Positions 7,092 through 15,567 of a DNA stretch of 27,369 bases are shown here, piece after piece (position 1 is the stretch's first letter; each line of letters opens with the position of its first letter). A model generated the notes under the pieces. That model did not search any database. It was not told the origin of the DNA and saw nothing but the letters and a program-made list of their open reading frames with translations. The position numbers and the translations under genes were made by a program. The stretch comes from JBCCSZ01 sp039199225 (GTDB taxonomy: Bacteria; Bacteroidota; Bacteroidia; Chitinophagales; Saprospiraceae): assembly GCA_039199225.1 (NCBI GenBank), contig JBCCSZ010000073.1:1-27369 (forward strand). Direction: 5' to 3'.

Positions 7092-8126
7092 ATGAAAAAC
7101 AAAACCCTAAAGTCGATCTTAATCGGATGCCTATTCCTGTTCGCTCTGAGCAGTCATGCACAGATCAAAATCCTCACAGTGCCAGATACGATTCCAGATG
7201 GCGAGTTACCCATCTTGGGAACCATCATCAATGGCGGTAACCTGGTTCCTGAAAGTGATTATCCAGCTGAGTACGTCCTCGGAGCCGACTGTGTAGAATA
7301 TTTTAGCTTTACTGTTTTGGTAGCCAATCTCGGCGATCAAACGGTTGGTAATACCAAGAGTCTATCCCTGCCTTCATTTGGCTATGAACCAATGGCCTTG
7401 AGACTGACCATCGGCCATGAGTCTGGCTGTATTGAACTCGATAATTTTGAACCCTACGACACTCCGGAAGGCTATAACCTCTACCAATCTACCGTATTTG
7501 TTCCGGTCAATTTGCGCAATTTCTGTAAGGCCAATAAGTTTGGCAATGTAATTAATCCTTCATTCTCTGTGGAGTGGTTTGCCGAAATTATTAAGGCAGA
7601 TGGCAACGATTGCGATGGTGAATATGAGCTGTATCCATTTTGTGACTACACCGATCCAGGGAGCCTTTACCCTTGTGACATCTTCGATCTGGGAGCAAAT
7701 TGTCCACTGTCTCCAGGTATTTGCGACAATGAGTCGCTGACTACTTTCGATGGCGAGTTCTACATCGAGTGCGGTGACTGTAAGAGTAATGGAATTATTA
7801 TTTCTGACGTACCTTCTTTGGAATTACCATTTGACAAGGATAGAGTTAAACGCACTTCTTCCAATCCGGAAAACGAATTTTTGATGCTTCCGAATCCATT
7901 CAACAGTCTGCTGAACATTCAGTGGTTGGGCCAACAGGCCACGCCTACAGAGGTAACATTGCGCGATGTGAATGGCCGCATTTTACAGCGTTGGATACCA
8001 CCAGCGGATGGGGCAGATCATCCATCGATTCAGATCGATACAAAGCAGTTGCCAGCTGGCATGTACATCGCTACAATTAAGGATGACCAAGGCGGCCATT
8101 ATACTGAAAAAATTATTAAGCATTAA
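7092..8126 (+). CDS. Cysteine-rich T9SS cargo protein, paralog 2 of 4
   Basis: 344 aa. Signal peptide 1-24 (MKNKTLKSILIGCLFLFALS...SHAQ). ILGTIINGGN follows at about 41-50, after a short acidic linker. The family core matches paralog 1: DCVEYFSFTVLVANL, YEPMALRLTIG, FSVEWFAEI, YPFCDY, YPCDIF and a terminal ECGDC. Ten cysteines occur after the signal peptide, all matching paralog 1. The C-terminal sorting domain begins near LPNPFNSLLNIQW and ends GMYIATI...EKIIKH. It is the longest of the four. Its leader carries repeat copy B and a strong hairpin. Paralog 3 starts 76 bp after its stop and is probably co-transcribed. Function unknown; type IX export is likely. Confidence 0.9.
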   Translation: MKNKTLKSILIGCLFLFALSSHAQIKILTVPDTIPDGELPILGTIINGGNLVPESDYPAEYVLGADCVEYFSFTVLVANLGDQTVGNTKSLSLPSFGYEPMALRLTIGHESGCIELDNFEPYDTPEGYNLYQSTVFVPVNLRNFCKANKFGNVINPSFSVEWFAEIIKADGNDCDGEYELYPFCDYTDPGSLYPCDIFDLGANCPLSPGICDNESLTTFDGEFYIECGDCKSNGIIISDVPSLELPFDKDRVKRTSSNPENEFLMLPNPFNSLLNIQWLGQQATPTEVTLRDVNGRILQRWIPPADGADHPSIQIDTKQLPAGMYIATIKDDQGGHYTEKIIKH

Positions 8127-8202
8127 TACAAGCTGCGAAAAAAGAAGGCAGCATCCATTCAATCAAACAACTGCATATTTACTAAACGAAAGATCTAGAA
8201 TT

Positions 8203-9174
8203 ATGAGTAAAAGTCGAATGAGTTGGCTGGCAATATTTGTATTTGCCATACTCGCCAGCACAAGTGTTTTGGGGCAAGTAAAGTCGCCCATTTTGGGAAC
8301 CATTATCAATGGTGGAAACTTTGGTCCTGGCCAAGTAGTTTCTCCGCTTGAATTGAACCAAAATTGTAAGTACACAGCAAATTTTTCTGTGCTAGTTTCC
8401 AATCTGGAAGAAACGGCTCCAGACCAATACGCTTTTCCACAGCAGGGATACCCGCCCATGTATCTACAGATCACCATTGATGGTGAAACGTCCTGCCATG
8501 AGGTGACAGAATTTTTTCCACATACCGATGCACCCTACAGCAACATATTTTATGGAGGTGTAGATATTGAGATTTCTCTCAATGAGTATTGTTTTAGCAA
8601 TTACCCTGGTTCTGGAGGAAATGTTGGTTTTTCCATCGATTGGGAAGTACGAATCCTTCAGGAAGGTAGTTGCAGCGACGAGTCTCCCTTGTATCCCATC
8701 TGCTCCTTCACAGAGGCAGACGAACTGTTTTCAAGCCAGGTATTCCTGTTGGGCGCAGGTCCCCATTCAGCTTGCAACAGCAAGAAAGTGGCTTTGTACG
8801 ATGGAAAACTCAATTTGTCTTGCGGAGATTGTAATGGTCTGGCATATTATGATCCAGATATCAAATACGAGTTTGACCTGGATTCCATAGCAATTGATGG
8901 TCGCAATGTAACGCCGCTGACCGACGAAACAGTATCTGTGGTGCCAAATCCTTTTGAATCTTCCTTTACATTATCCTGGGCATCTTCCAGCAAACAGTTG
9001 CAGCAGATAGATTTGTACAATGCACAAGGGTACCTACTCAAACAGTGGAGCGGTGTGGATTTGGATCGTTCCAACTACATTGATGTCAATACCGCACAAT
9101 TACTTTCTGGGGTATATTTTTTGAGTTTCCGTTATCCTAGTGAAACATTGGTGCGGAAGATTATAAAACGCTAA
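8203..9174 (+). CDS. Cysteine-rich T9SS cargo protein, paralog 3 of 4
   Basis: 323 aa from the ATG at 8203. The frame is open much further upstream (to 7972), but that part overlaps paralog 2 and lacks a signal peptide, whereas MSKSRMSWLAIFVFAIL...VLGQ at 8203 is a clean one. The core repeats the family pattern: ILGTIINGGNFGPG, CKYTANFSVLVSNL, YPPMYLQITI, FSIDWEVRI, LYPICSF and LSCGDCNG. Only eight mature cysteines are present: the two matching residues 182 and 193 of paralog 1 are both missing, which suggests they form a disulfide in the other members. The sorting domain runs from about VPNPFESSFTLSW to GVYFLSF...RKIIKR. Closest in sequence to paralog 4. Confidence 0.9.
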   Translation: MSKSRMSWLAIFVFAILASTSVLGQVKSPILGTIINGGNFGPGQVVSPLELNQNCKYTANFSVLVSNLEETAPDQYAFPQQGYPPMYLQITIDGETSCHEVTEFFPHTDAPYSNIFYGGVDIEISLNEYCFSNYPGSGGNVGFSIDWEVRILQEGSCSDESPLYPICSFTEADELFSSQVFLLGAGPHSACNSKKVALYDGKLNLSCGDCNGLAYYDPDIKYEFDLDSIAIDGRNVTPLTDETVSVVPNPFESSFTLSWASSSKQLQQIDLYNAQGYLLKQWSGVDLDRSNYIDVNTAQLLSGVYFLSFRYPSETLVRKIIKR

Positions 9175-9200
9175 TCGGTTTAGAGCAAAAAACAAAAATT

Positions 9201-10172
9201 ATGAAAAGAAATGATACCATGAGGTGGATGCTTTTTCTCCTTGTATGCACTTTTTCGTACAGTACCTTTGCCCAGGTCAGAGGAGATACTTACAGCCCGG
9301 AGCAACCCATTTTAGGGACAATCATAAATGGTGGAAATTTTGGCCCTCCTGTCAGTTTAGATCCTCTGATTGTAGATAGAAGTTGTACTTACAATGCGAA
9401 CTTTTCTGTACTTGTTGCCAATCTTCAGCCTGATGGAAGAGGAAGGTATATGTTCCCGCAGGGAGAATATCCTGCTATGATTTTGCGAATTACAGTTGGC
9501 AATGTACAAACCTGTTACCCGATCACAGAGTTCTTACCCTATGCGGTTGCTGGCTACAGCAATGTCTTTTACTCGGCTGTCAGCTTTCCCGTCGATGTAG
9601 CAAATGAGTGTGCCAACAACACCCCTAATGCGAGTGGTGGTTCCCTCACGGCCAGCGTCGGATGGTCTGCCGAATTGATGTTAGACAATGGTTTGGGTTG
9701 TGGCAACTTAAGTACATATTATCCTGTGTGTTTTTGGAGCGAACCAGGGAACCTCTTTGCTTGTGATGTCTTCAGCTTTAGTAATCAATGCCCTGTTGCC
9801 AATTGTGTCAACAGTGTTGAAGCTGTACACTCTGGTACTTTTGATATTGACTGTGGACTTTGTACCGGAAGGATTACACCAGAGATTCTAGTGGAACATG
9901 CTCGTACAAAAAGCATAGGCAATGAAGCGTTTACTGTTGCGCCAAATCCATTTTGGAATACCTTCATGCTTTCCTGGGATGTGAAAAAAGCAGTGCCGCG
10001 TAGGATTGAATTGACCAATTTACAGGGGCAGTTGATTCGATCCTGGGAAGCTTCCTCTTTGGAAGGTCAGCAATGGCTTGAGGTAGATGCCGGCGATTTT
10101 CCTTCGGGTGTATACTTCGTAAACTTCCTCTATGAGGATCAAATGCTTGCAAAAAAGATTGTCAAGCAATAA
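9201..10172 (+). CDS. Cysteine-rich T9SS cargo protein, paralog 4 of 4
   Basis: 323 aa, starting 26 bp after paralog 3, so clearly in one operon with it. The signal peptide ends ...YSTFAQ; an alternative ATG lies at residue 7. Family motifs: ILGTIINGGNFGPP, CTYNANFSVLVANL, YPAMILRITVG, YSNVFYSAV, SVGWSAEL and YPVCFW; the CGDC of the others is CGLC here. Ten mature cysteines. The sorting domain shows VAPNPFWNTFMLSW, LQGQLIRSW, GVYFVNF and KKIVKQ. A hairpin (10191-10219) follows the stop, before the CHAT gene. With paralog 3 it shares details absent in 1 and 2 (FGP after the motif, YSN.FY), suggesting a recent duplication. Confidence 0.9.
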   Translation: MKRNDTMRWMLFLLVCTFSYSTFAQVRGDTYSPEQPILGTIINGGNFGPPVSLDPLIVDRSCTYNANFSVLVANLQPDGRGRYMFPQGEYPAMILRITVGNVQTCYPITEFLPYAVAGYSNVFYSAVSFPVDVANECANNTPNASGGSLTASVGWSAELMLDNGLGCGNLSTYYPVCFWSEPGNLFACDVFSFSNQCPVANCVNSVEAVHSGTFDIDCGLCTGRITPEILVEHARTKSIGNEAFTVAPNPFWNTFMLSWDVKKAVPRRIELTNLQGQLIRSWEASSLEGQQWLEVDAGDFPSGVYFVNFLYEDQMLAKKIVKQ

Positions 10173-10190
10173 GATGGAATAGTAAGCAAT

Positions 10191-10219
10191 GCATCTGTCC
10201 AAAGTATCTGGGCAGATGC
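10191..10219 (+). terminator. Hairpin after T9SS paralog 4
   Basis: GCATCTGTCC (10191-10200) pairs with GGGCAGATGC (10210-10219), ten pairs including one G-T, around a 9-nt loop. Only TTT follows, so it is a weak terminator or attenuator between the cargo operon and the CHAT gene. A second inverted repeat, CATCCTTG / CAAGGATG, spans about 10226-10265. Confidence 0.5.
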
Positions 10220-10299
10220 TTTACCATCCTTGGTGTTTAGATTGGAAAGCCGATCGTCAAGGATGCTAAAATACCTGTGGTCTGTCTCAACATAATTTC

Positions 10300-10307
10300 T
10301 ATTTTTA
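10300..10307 (+). promoter_or_regulatory. Possible -7 box for the CHAT gene
   Basis: TATTTTTA, one base off TAnnTTTG, ends 19 bp before the ATG at 10327. No clear -33 TTG was seen. It would let the CHAT gene be transcribed apart from the cargo operon. Confidence 0.35.
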
Positions 10308-10326
10308 CCACCCATAATTCAAAGAC

Positions 10327-13242
10327 ATGCTCACATTGAAACCATACTCACATCTGCTGTTGATTTTAGTTGTTGTTGTATTTTCCGGTGAACTGGATGC
10401 TCAATCCTCTCCCCAAAAAGGCGACAAAGATACGGCAGAGTGTGATGCACTCTTCAAAAAAGCACACGATGTGTTTGAGCGCAATATGGATAGCACTGCT
10501 TTGATTATTCAGGATGTTTTGCCTTGTTATGCCAGCCACGAGGATTGGGAAAACTACGTTAAATGCCTCAATGCACTATCGGCGGTTTACTATTACATGA
10601 ATGATTTTAATCAGTTTAAAAAGTACTCCTTCGAGGCAGTAGAAAAAGCCCAGGAATTACTGCCTGCTGATCATGCTGCTACAGGCAATGCCATTAATAA
10701 CTTGAACAGCTACTACTTTAGATTGGGCAATTACGATCAGTCCATTAAACTGCTCCAACAGTCTTTACAAATCAAAGAATCCATCAATGAACACAAGACG
10801 GAGCTGGCCATCATCTACCAAAATCTAGGCAATGCCTATCGTTGGCAAGGAGACTACGACAAGGCGCTTGAATATCTGGACGTGGCGCTGAAATATACCT
10901 TGGATTCCTTCCCGGAAACTTATTCTGCTGTTCCGGAAATTTACGACAATATGGGGTTGGTTTACAGGGCGGTTGGCAAGCCAGACCTAGCGCTCAAGAA
11001 CTATGAAGAGTGCTTGAGGATTTTGAAGAAAATCAATCCGCCACCTAAAAGTCGATCTTTTACCCTGATGATACAATCACTACAAAGCATCAGCGAGTGG
11101 TGGATCAACCATGGCGATACCAAAAGAGCGAAAGGCTACATCAATCAATTGTGGGCATTGCAAAAACAAGACGATGCCTATCGAAAATATCGTACCTACG
11201 AGCTCTTGGGAAAGCTCAAAGAGAAGGAGGGTAAACTAGAGGAGGCACTGAGCGCGATGGAGGCTGCCGAGCGGATTGCCGATCAATTCGATGGTACGAA
11301 TGCGCCACCTTTTCAAGCGAATCGACACATTGCCATTGGCGATTTACATGCAACACGTGGAGAGCCACAAAAGGCATTGGCTCGCTATCAAAAGGCCCTG
11401 GTGGTTTTGTCGCCGGGATTTACATCTGCCAACAGTCAAGACAACCCGGCAACAGAACAGATTATGACCCGGCTCGACGCCTTGGAGGTGTTGAACAAAA
11501 AGGCACAGGTCCTCTGGGATGTCTACGGAGAATCCAATCAATTCGATGATTTGCTGGCTTCTTTCGATGCTTACATTCTTGCCGGAGAGATCGTAAGAGA
11601 CATTCGACAGGGCGTTCAAACCAGCGAATCGAAGATCACCTTGTCGGAACAAACAATGCCTGTTTATGAGGGAGCGGTCCGAGCAGCTTTGGCTGCACAT
11701 CAGCAGAGTGGTCGCCAAGAATATCTGGACCAAGCTTTTGCACTAGCAGAGAGCAACAAAGCCATGCTACTCTTGGAGTCGATTAATGAACAGGCTGCCA
11801 AAGGCTTTGCCGACGTGCCGGACAGCTTGCTGCAACACGAAAAAGACCTCGACTTGCAATTGGCTTTTATCCAAAAGCAAATCTTGAATGACAAAGAAGG
11901 TGGGCAAGCATTGGAAAGTTTGAAAGAACAACGATTTGAGTTAAAAACTGAGCTGGAGGAATTGACGGCCCATCTGGAAAAGACTTACCCGCGCTACTTC
12001 AAAGCCAAGTACGACAACCTCCCCGTTCGTCCCGAAGCATTGCGCGAACAAATGGCTACAAGCGATCGTGCGTTACTCGAATATTTTGTCGGTGAGGAAA
12101 ACATCTATTTATTTGTCGTACAAGCCAATGCTCCTATCCAAGTACTCAGTATCGAAGATCGTTCAAAGGTCATGGCGGCTGTTGAGCGCCTGCGCAATCT
12201 ATTGAAGTCTTCTCCTACCAGCGAATCGCTACAAGAAGATTTTGTCGCTTTTACCGAATCTGCCCATACCCTGTACCAATACCTTTTGGCAGATGCGCTC
12301 GACCTACTGCCTGCCGGCCAGTCGGAGCTGGTCATCATTCCGGACCACCAATTGAACTTTATTCCCTTTGAAGTTTTGTTGACTGCTCAACCAGATGCTT
12401 CTGCACCTGGCTTTTCAACTTATGCACTAGATTATCTACTGGAAGACTACCGCATCAGTTACGATTATTCCGCTACGCTCCACGCCCGAACGCCCGTGCA
12501 AAGTAAAGCTGCCAGGGGCAATGTCATTGGTTTTGCGCCCTCTTTTGGCACCTTGGCCATGTCTGACTCTAGGGCTTGCGACCTCAATCAATTGTACAGC
12601 CTGAAGTGCAGCGAGCAGGAAGTAACCCAAATTTTTGATTTGATGGGTGGTGCTTCTCGTATTGCAGATGCAGCGAATAAGGCTACCTTCGAGGCGGAAG
12701 CTTCCAAGTATCGAATCATCCACTTGGCAACCCATGCTTGCATTGATGATGAAGACCCGATGTTCAGCAAAATCTTTTTGACAGACGATTATCTGTCCAA
12801 TTACGATCTGTATAATTTTGACCTCAATGCTGAGTTGGCAGTTTTGAGTGCTTGCAATACAGGCTCTGGAAAATTGATCAGTGGCGAAGGTGTTATGAGT
12901 CTGGCTCGTGGATTCATCACTGCTGGTTGTGCCAGTACGGTGATGAGCATGTGGTCAGTGGACGACTGTGCGACCTCCGACCTGATGCTCCGCTTTTATC
13001 AACATTTAGAAAATGGGGCATCCAAAAACGATGCGCTGCGACAGGCAAAGTTGGATTACTTGGCAGCCGTCGACAAGACCAAAATGCATCCATACTATTG
13101 GGCGCCCTTTGTTCAGTTTGGTAATACCGATGCCATGTACAGTGGATTTGTTTTCGATAGCCTTACGAATGCTTGGAAGTGGTTGGCTGTTGCCCTACTT
13201 TTGCCCCTGCTTTTTTGGGGATACCGTCGCCTCCGTGCTTAA
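10327..13242 (+). CDS. Exported TPR-CHAT protein (caspase-like cysteine protease fold), C-terminally anchored
   Basis: 971 aa. Signal peptide about 1-26 (LLLILVVVVFSGELDAQ). TPR-like repeats follow at about 78-112, 118-152, 160-194, 203-236, 285-318 and 326-360, then a long helical linker with a coiled-coil look (about 500-560). The CHAT domain spans about 640-935: IIPDHQLNFIPFEVLL, HLATHA with the likely catalytic His803, and LSACNTGSG with the likely catalytic Cys843, ending in YYWAPFVQFGN. Both dyad residues are present, so an active clan CD cysteine protease is plausible. A C-terminal helix (about 949-966) followed by GYRRLRA should anchor it, leaving TPR and CHAT outside the cytoplasm. 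It follows the four T9SS cargo genes. Targets are unknown; the cargo proteins or the TPR anti-sigma protein are candidates. Confidence 0.92.
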   Translation: MLTLKPYSHLLLILVVVVFSGELDAQSSPQKGDKDTAECDALFKKAHDVFERNMDSTALIIQDVLPCYASHEDWENYVKCLNALSAVYYYMNDFNQFKKYSFEAVEKAQELLPADHAATGNAINNLNSYYFRLGNYDQSIKLLQQSLQIKESINEHKTELAIIYQNLGNAYRWQGDYDKALEYLDVALKYTLDSFPETYSAVPEIYDNMGLVYRAVGKPDLALKNYEECLRILKKINPPPKSRSFTLMIQSLQSISEWWINHGDTKRAKGYINQLWALQKQDDAYRKYRTYELLGKLKEKEGKLEEALSAMEAAERIADQFDGTNAPPFQANRHIAIGDLHATRGEPQKALARYQKALVVLSPGFTSANSQDNPATEQIMTRLDALEVLNKKAQVLWDVYGESNQFDDLLASFDAYILAGEIVRDIRQGVQTSESKITLSEQTMPVYEGAVRAALAAHQQSGRQEYLDQAFALAESNKAMLLLESINEQAAKGFADVPDSLLQHEKDLDLQLAFIQKQILNDKEGGQALESLKEQRFELKTELEELTAHLEKTYPRYFKAKYDNLPVRPEALREQMATSDRALLEYFVGEENIYLFVVQANAPIQVLSIEDRSKVMAAVERLRNLLKSSPTSESLQEDFVAFTESAHTLYQYLLADALDLLPAGQSELVIIPDHQLNFIPFEVLLTAQPDASAPGFSTYALDYLLEDYRISYDYSATLHARTPVQSKAARGNVIGFAPSFGTLAMSDSRACDLNQLYSLKCSEQEVTQIFDLMGGASRIADAANKATFEAEASKYRIIHLATHACIDDEDPMFSKIFLTDDYLSNYDLYNFDLNAELAVLSACNTGSGKLISGEGVMSLARGFITAGCASTVMSMWSVDDCATSDLMLRFYQHLENGASKNDALRQAKLDYLAAVDKTKMHPYYWAPFVQFGNTDAMYSGFVFDSLTNAWKWLAVALLLPLLFWGYRRLRA

Positions 13243-13243
13243 A

Positions 13244-13984
13244 TTATTTGATTGCCCAAACTTTACCACCACCATCTTCAATAGCCACAACACCTTCCTC
13301 CAAAGTGTAATAAATGGTGGAGATACCTAGGCGGCGAAAATCGGATGCCAGCCGAAAGCTATTGGCATAAACATCGTTATAGGTTTTGCCATTCCACTCT
13401 TGCTGACCATAGTAGCGATAGCCATAATTGTTTTCATCTTGTCGCTCAAGACCTTTTCCTTCTAGTGGGATGGATAGGTAGAATTCTTCTGGTATACTGC
13501 CGGAGCCACTGTAAAAGACAAAATGGAGGTATTCACCGATTTTCTCATAACCACCAGGCTCATTGTCCATCATGGAGGTCAGACGGATGGCGATGCAAGG
13601 CGCTCCCGGTCCGATTTCCGTAGTGCTTCTTCCAAAGGCAATGTAGGCGTACTTTTCCTCCACTGTAAAATTGTAGGCATTTACTTCTCCGGTGCTAAAA
13701 CAATCGGAGGTTCTTTCAAGCTCGTCCTCTAGGCTGTTACCAGCATTGGGGTCATTGATCTGGCATCTAAAACCTAAAAGTCCGTTCTCATCGGTGAATT
13801 GCAGTATGGCAGCTGTTTCGTAGGGAATGGCATCTTTGCTGTTGTCAGACAACTCGATGAAACCCAGGTCGATTTCTTCAGAGCAGGGAAGGGCTGTATC
13901 TGCTGTGGAGGAATCTAGCTCGAATTCAACACTGCAACTAGCGAATAGAAGACTTGTCAAAGCAAAGAGAAATAATTTTTTCAT
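13244..13984 (-). CDS. Lipoprotein of unknown function
   Basis: 246 aa. MKKLFLFALTSLLFASC is a clear lipoprotein signal with Cys17, followed by an acidic Ser-rich stretch as is common in Bacteroidota lipoproteins. The rest looks like an all-beta globular domain with four further cysteines and no motif I recognise. The C-terminal part (YYGQQEWNGKTYNDVYAN...YYTLEEGVVAIED...KVWAI) resembles the end of other uncharacterised Bacteroidota lipoproteins. Its stop lies 1 bp from the CHAT stop in convergent orientation. It is divergent from paaI, with an inverted repeat in the shared 93-bp gap. Confidence 0.8.
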   Translation of the reverse strand: MKKLFLFALTSLLFASCSVEFELDSSTADTALPCSEEIDLGFIELSDNSKDAIPYETAAILQFTDENGLLGFRCQINDPNAGNSLEDELERTSDCFSTGEVNAYNFTVEEKYAYIAFGRSTTEIGPGAPCIAIRLTSMMDNEPGGYEKIGEYLHFVFYSGSGSIPEEFYLSIPLEGKGLERQDENNYGYRYYGQQEWNGKTYNDVYANSFRLASDFRRLGISTIYYTLEEGVVAIEDGGGKVWAIK

Positions 13985-14015
13985 GACCTTTATTTTTAAA
14001 GTTTGTATTATTGGC

Positions 14016-14044
14016 TTTCATGGGTATTGACGAGTTCCATGAAA
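14016..14044. promoter_or_regulatory. Inverted repeat in the lipoprotein/paaI divergent gap
   Basis: TTTCATGG (14016-14023) and CCATGAAA (14037-14044) are perfect 8-bp arms around 13 bp. Their position between two divergent start codons suggests an operator, or a leader hairpin for the thioesterase gene. Confidence 0.35.
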
Positions 14045-14077
14045 AAATGGTTGGGGTTCTTTTAAAAAAAAATCATC

Positions 14078-14497
14078 ATGCAAAATCAGGCCAGTCAAAT
14101 CATAGATCAAATGTATCGGGAGGATGCTTTCAGTCAATGGCTGGGCATCGAGCGGGTAGAGGAGCAAATAGGACGTTGCATATTGAGGATGAAGGTGCGC
14201 CCGGAAATGACCAATGGATTTGGCATTGCGCACGGCGGCATTACTTTTTCACTGGCCGACAGTGCTTTTGCCTTTGCATCCAACTCACAGGGACAAAAGG
14301 CCGTTTCTATTGAGACCTCGATCTCCCACACCAAAGCCGTAAAAGTTGGAGATGTGTTGACGGCTTTAGCAGAGGAAGAAAACCTAAGCCATAAATTGGG
14401 TATTTACAAGGTAACCATCCGCAATCAATCGGAGCAGGTTGTTGCACTGTTTAAAGGAACCGTATATCGAAAGTCCGAAAAATGGCTGCAAGAATAA
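14078..14497 (+). CDS. paaI: PaaI-type hot-dog thioesterase
   Basis: 139 aa, the usual length for the family. Signature block NGFGIAHGGITFSLADSAFA: HGG at 52-54 and the catalytic-type Asp at 61 match the hydroxyphenylacetyl-CoA thioesterase PaaI pattern. Later blocks AVSIETSISHTKAVKVGDVLTA and VALFKGTVYRK complete the hot-dog fold. PaaI releases stalled ring-hydroxylated CoA thioesters during phenylacetate breakdown; no other paa gene is in this window, so a broader acyl-CoA clearing role is possible. Cytoplasmic. The start is an ATG after a run of A. It converges with the MDR gene, with 19 bp between stops. Confidence 0.88.
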   Translation: MQNQASQIIDQMYREDAFSQWLGIERVEEQIGRCILRMKVRPEMTNGFGIAHGGITFSLADSAFAFASNSQGQKAVSIETSISHTKAVKVGDVLTALAEEENLSHKLGIYKVTIRNQSEQVVALFKGTVYRKSEKWLQE

Positions 14498-14516
14498 GCC
14501 ATCGAACCGAAAGCTT

Positions 14517-15482
14517 TTAGGCTATCTTTAAAACGATTTTTCCAAATTGTAATCCTTTGTCCATTCGATCGAAAGCGGCCTGACCATCGGCCAGATCGAA
14601 GACGGAGTCGACAACCGGAATGATTTGGTGTTTGTCTACAAAGGCGACCATATCTGCAAATTCCTGATCGTTGCCCATCGTTGTGCCGAGCAACGAGATT
14701 TGCTTCCAAAACAAGAGCTGGGGACTCAGTGCGGGAAAGGAACCCCGGGTGCCACCATAGAAAGCAATGCGCCCACCAGGAGCACACAGTCTGACCAATT
14801 CATTGAACCCATCGCCCCCCGCGCTATCGATGATGACGTCAAATAAGCCCGATTGCGCCTTCAGGGCTTTACCCCACTTTTCTGTCTTGTAACTGATGCC
14901 ACCCTTTGCACCTAGGCCGACAGCCTTTGCAATTTTTTCTTCTGATCCGGAGGTAACCCAAACCTCTGCGCCGGCAGCAATGGCAAACTGGCAGGCAAAG
15001 AGCGCAACACCACCGCCTACGCCCGAGATCAAAACTCTTTCACCGGCTTGAAGACCAGCCCGGCTGAAGAGCGCCCGAAAGGCTGTCAGCCCGGCCAAAG
15101 GCAGGCTAGCCGCCTGCTGGAAATCCAGATGCTGTGGCTTGTCCACCAGTTTTTCGGTAGGGACGATGACCTGTTCTGCAAAAGTACCAGCGCTTGGCAA
15201 GCCGAGTATGTGGTAATCATTGGCTTGTACCCTCGGGTTGTCGCCCCAATTCATGCTGGGGTTGATGATGACGGCGCGTTCGCCGACCGTGCCTGCCCCA
15301 TCGGAGCCGAGGATGCAAGGATATACGATGCCAGGATACATGCCCTTGGTGATCCAAACGTCTCGGTGGTTTAAAGCTGCGGCCTTGAGTTGGACAGCGG
15401 TCTGGCCACTTTCGACTTGTGGCGTTTCACTTTCTAGGAGGGTCAAAGCTTGGTCGAGACCAGTAAGGGTGAGGGCTTTCAT
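14517..15482 (-). CDS. Medium-chain dehydrogenase/reductase (zinc-type alcohol dehydrogenase-like / quinone oxidoreductase)
   Basis: 321 aa. N-terminal GroES-like domain (LKAAALNHRDVWITKGMYPG, LGSDGAGTV), then a Rossmann domain with VLISGVGGGVALFACQFAIA and AEVWVTSGS, and a C-terminal closing strand FGKIVLKIA. The structural-zinc four-cysteine lobe is absent and the catalytic zinc ligands are not obvious, so a zinc-independent, quinone-oxidoreductase-like enzyme using NAD(P)H is more likely than a true alcohol dehydrogenase. The substrate is unknown. It lies 85 bp downstream of the pentapeptide-repeat gene on the same strand. A second MDR gene of the PIG3 type is 2.3 kb away (17796). Confidence 0.87.
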   Translation of the reverse strand: MKALTLTGLDQALTLLESETPQVESGQTAVQLKAAALNHRDVWITKGMYPGIVYPCILGSDGAGTVGERAVIINPSMNWGDNPRVQANDYHILGLPSAGTFAEQVIVPTEKLVDKPQHLDFQQAASLPLAGLTAFRALFSRAGLQAGERVLISGVGGGVALFACQFAIAAGAEVWVTSGSEEKIAKAVGLGAKGGISYKTEKWGKALKAQSGLFDVIIDSAGGDGFNELVRLCAPGGRIAFYGGTRGSFPALSPQLLFWKQISLLGTTMGNDQEFADMVAFVDKHQIIPVVDSVFDLADGQAAFDRMDKGLQFGKIVLKIA

Positions 15483-15567
15483 TGGTAAATCTTTTGCCTG
15501 GCGGGGCCAGTGGGTTTGAGGATGCCACGAAGGTACGAAATGCTTCGGCAGGGGCCAAGTAGAATGC

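Noticed and set aside
7972..8202. In-frame extension of paralog 3 into paralog 2
   Set aside because: It overlaps a well-supported gene and would bury the signal peptide; the ATG at 8203 matches the layout of the other three paralogs.
10244..10252. TTGGAAAG before the CHAT gene as a third copy of the direct repeat
   Set aside because: Only this 8-mer and one flanking base match; CTGAGTACC and GTTGAAT are absent, and the same 8-mer also occurs by chance inside a coding region near 11923.
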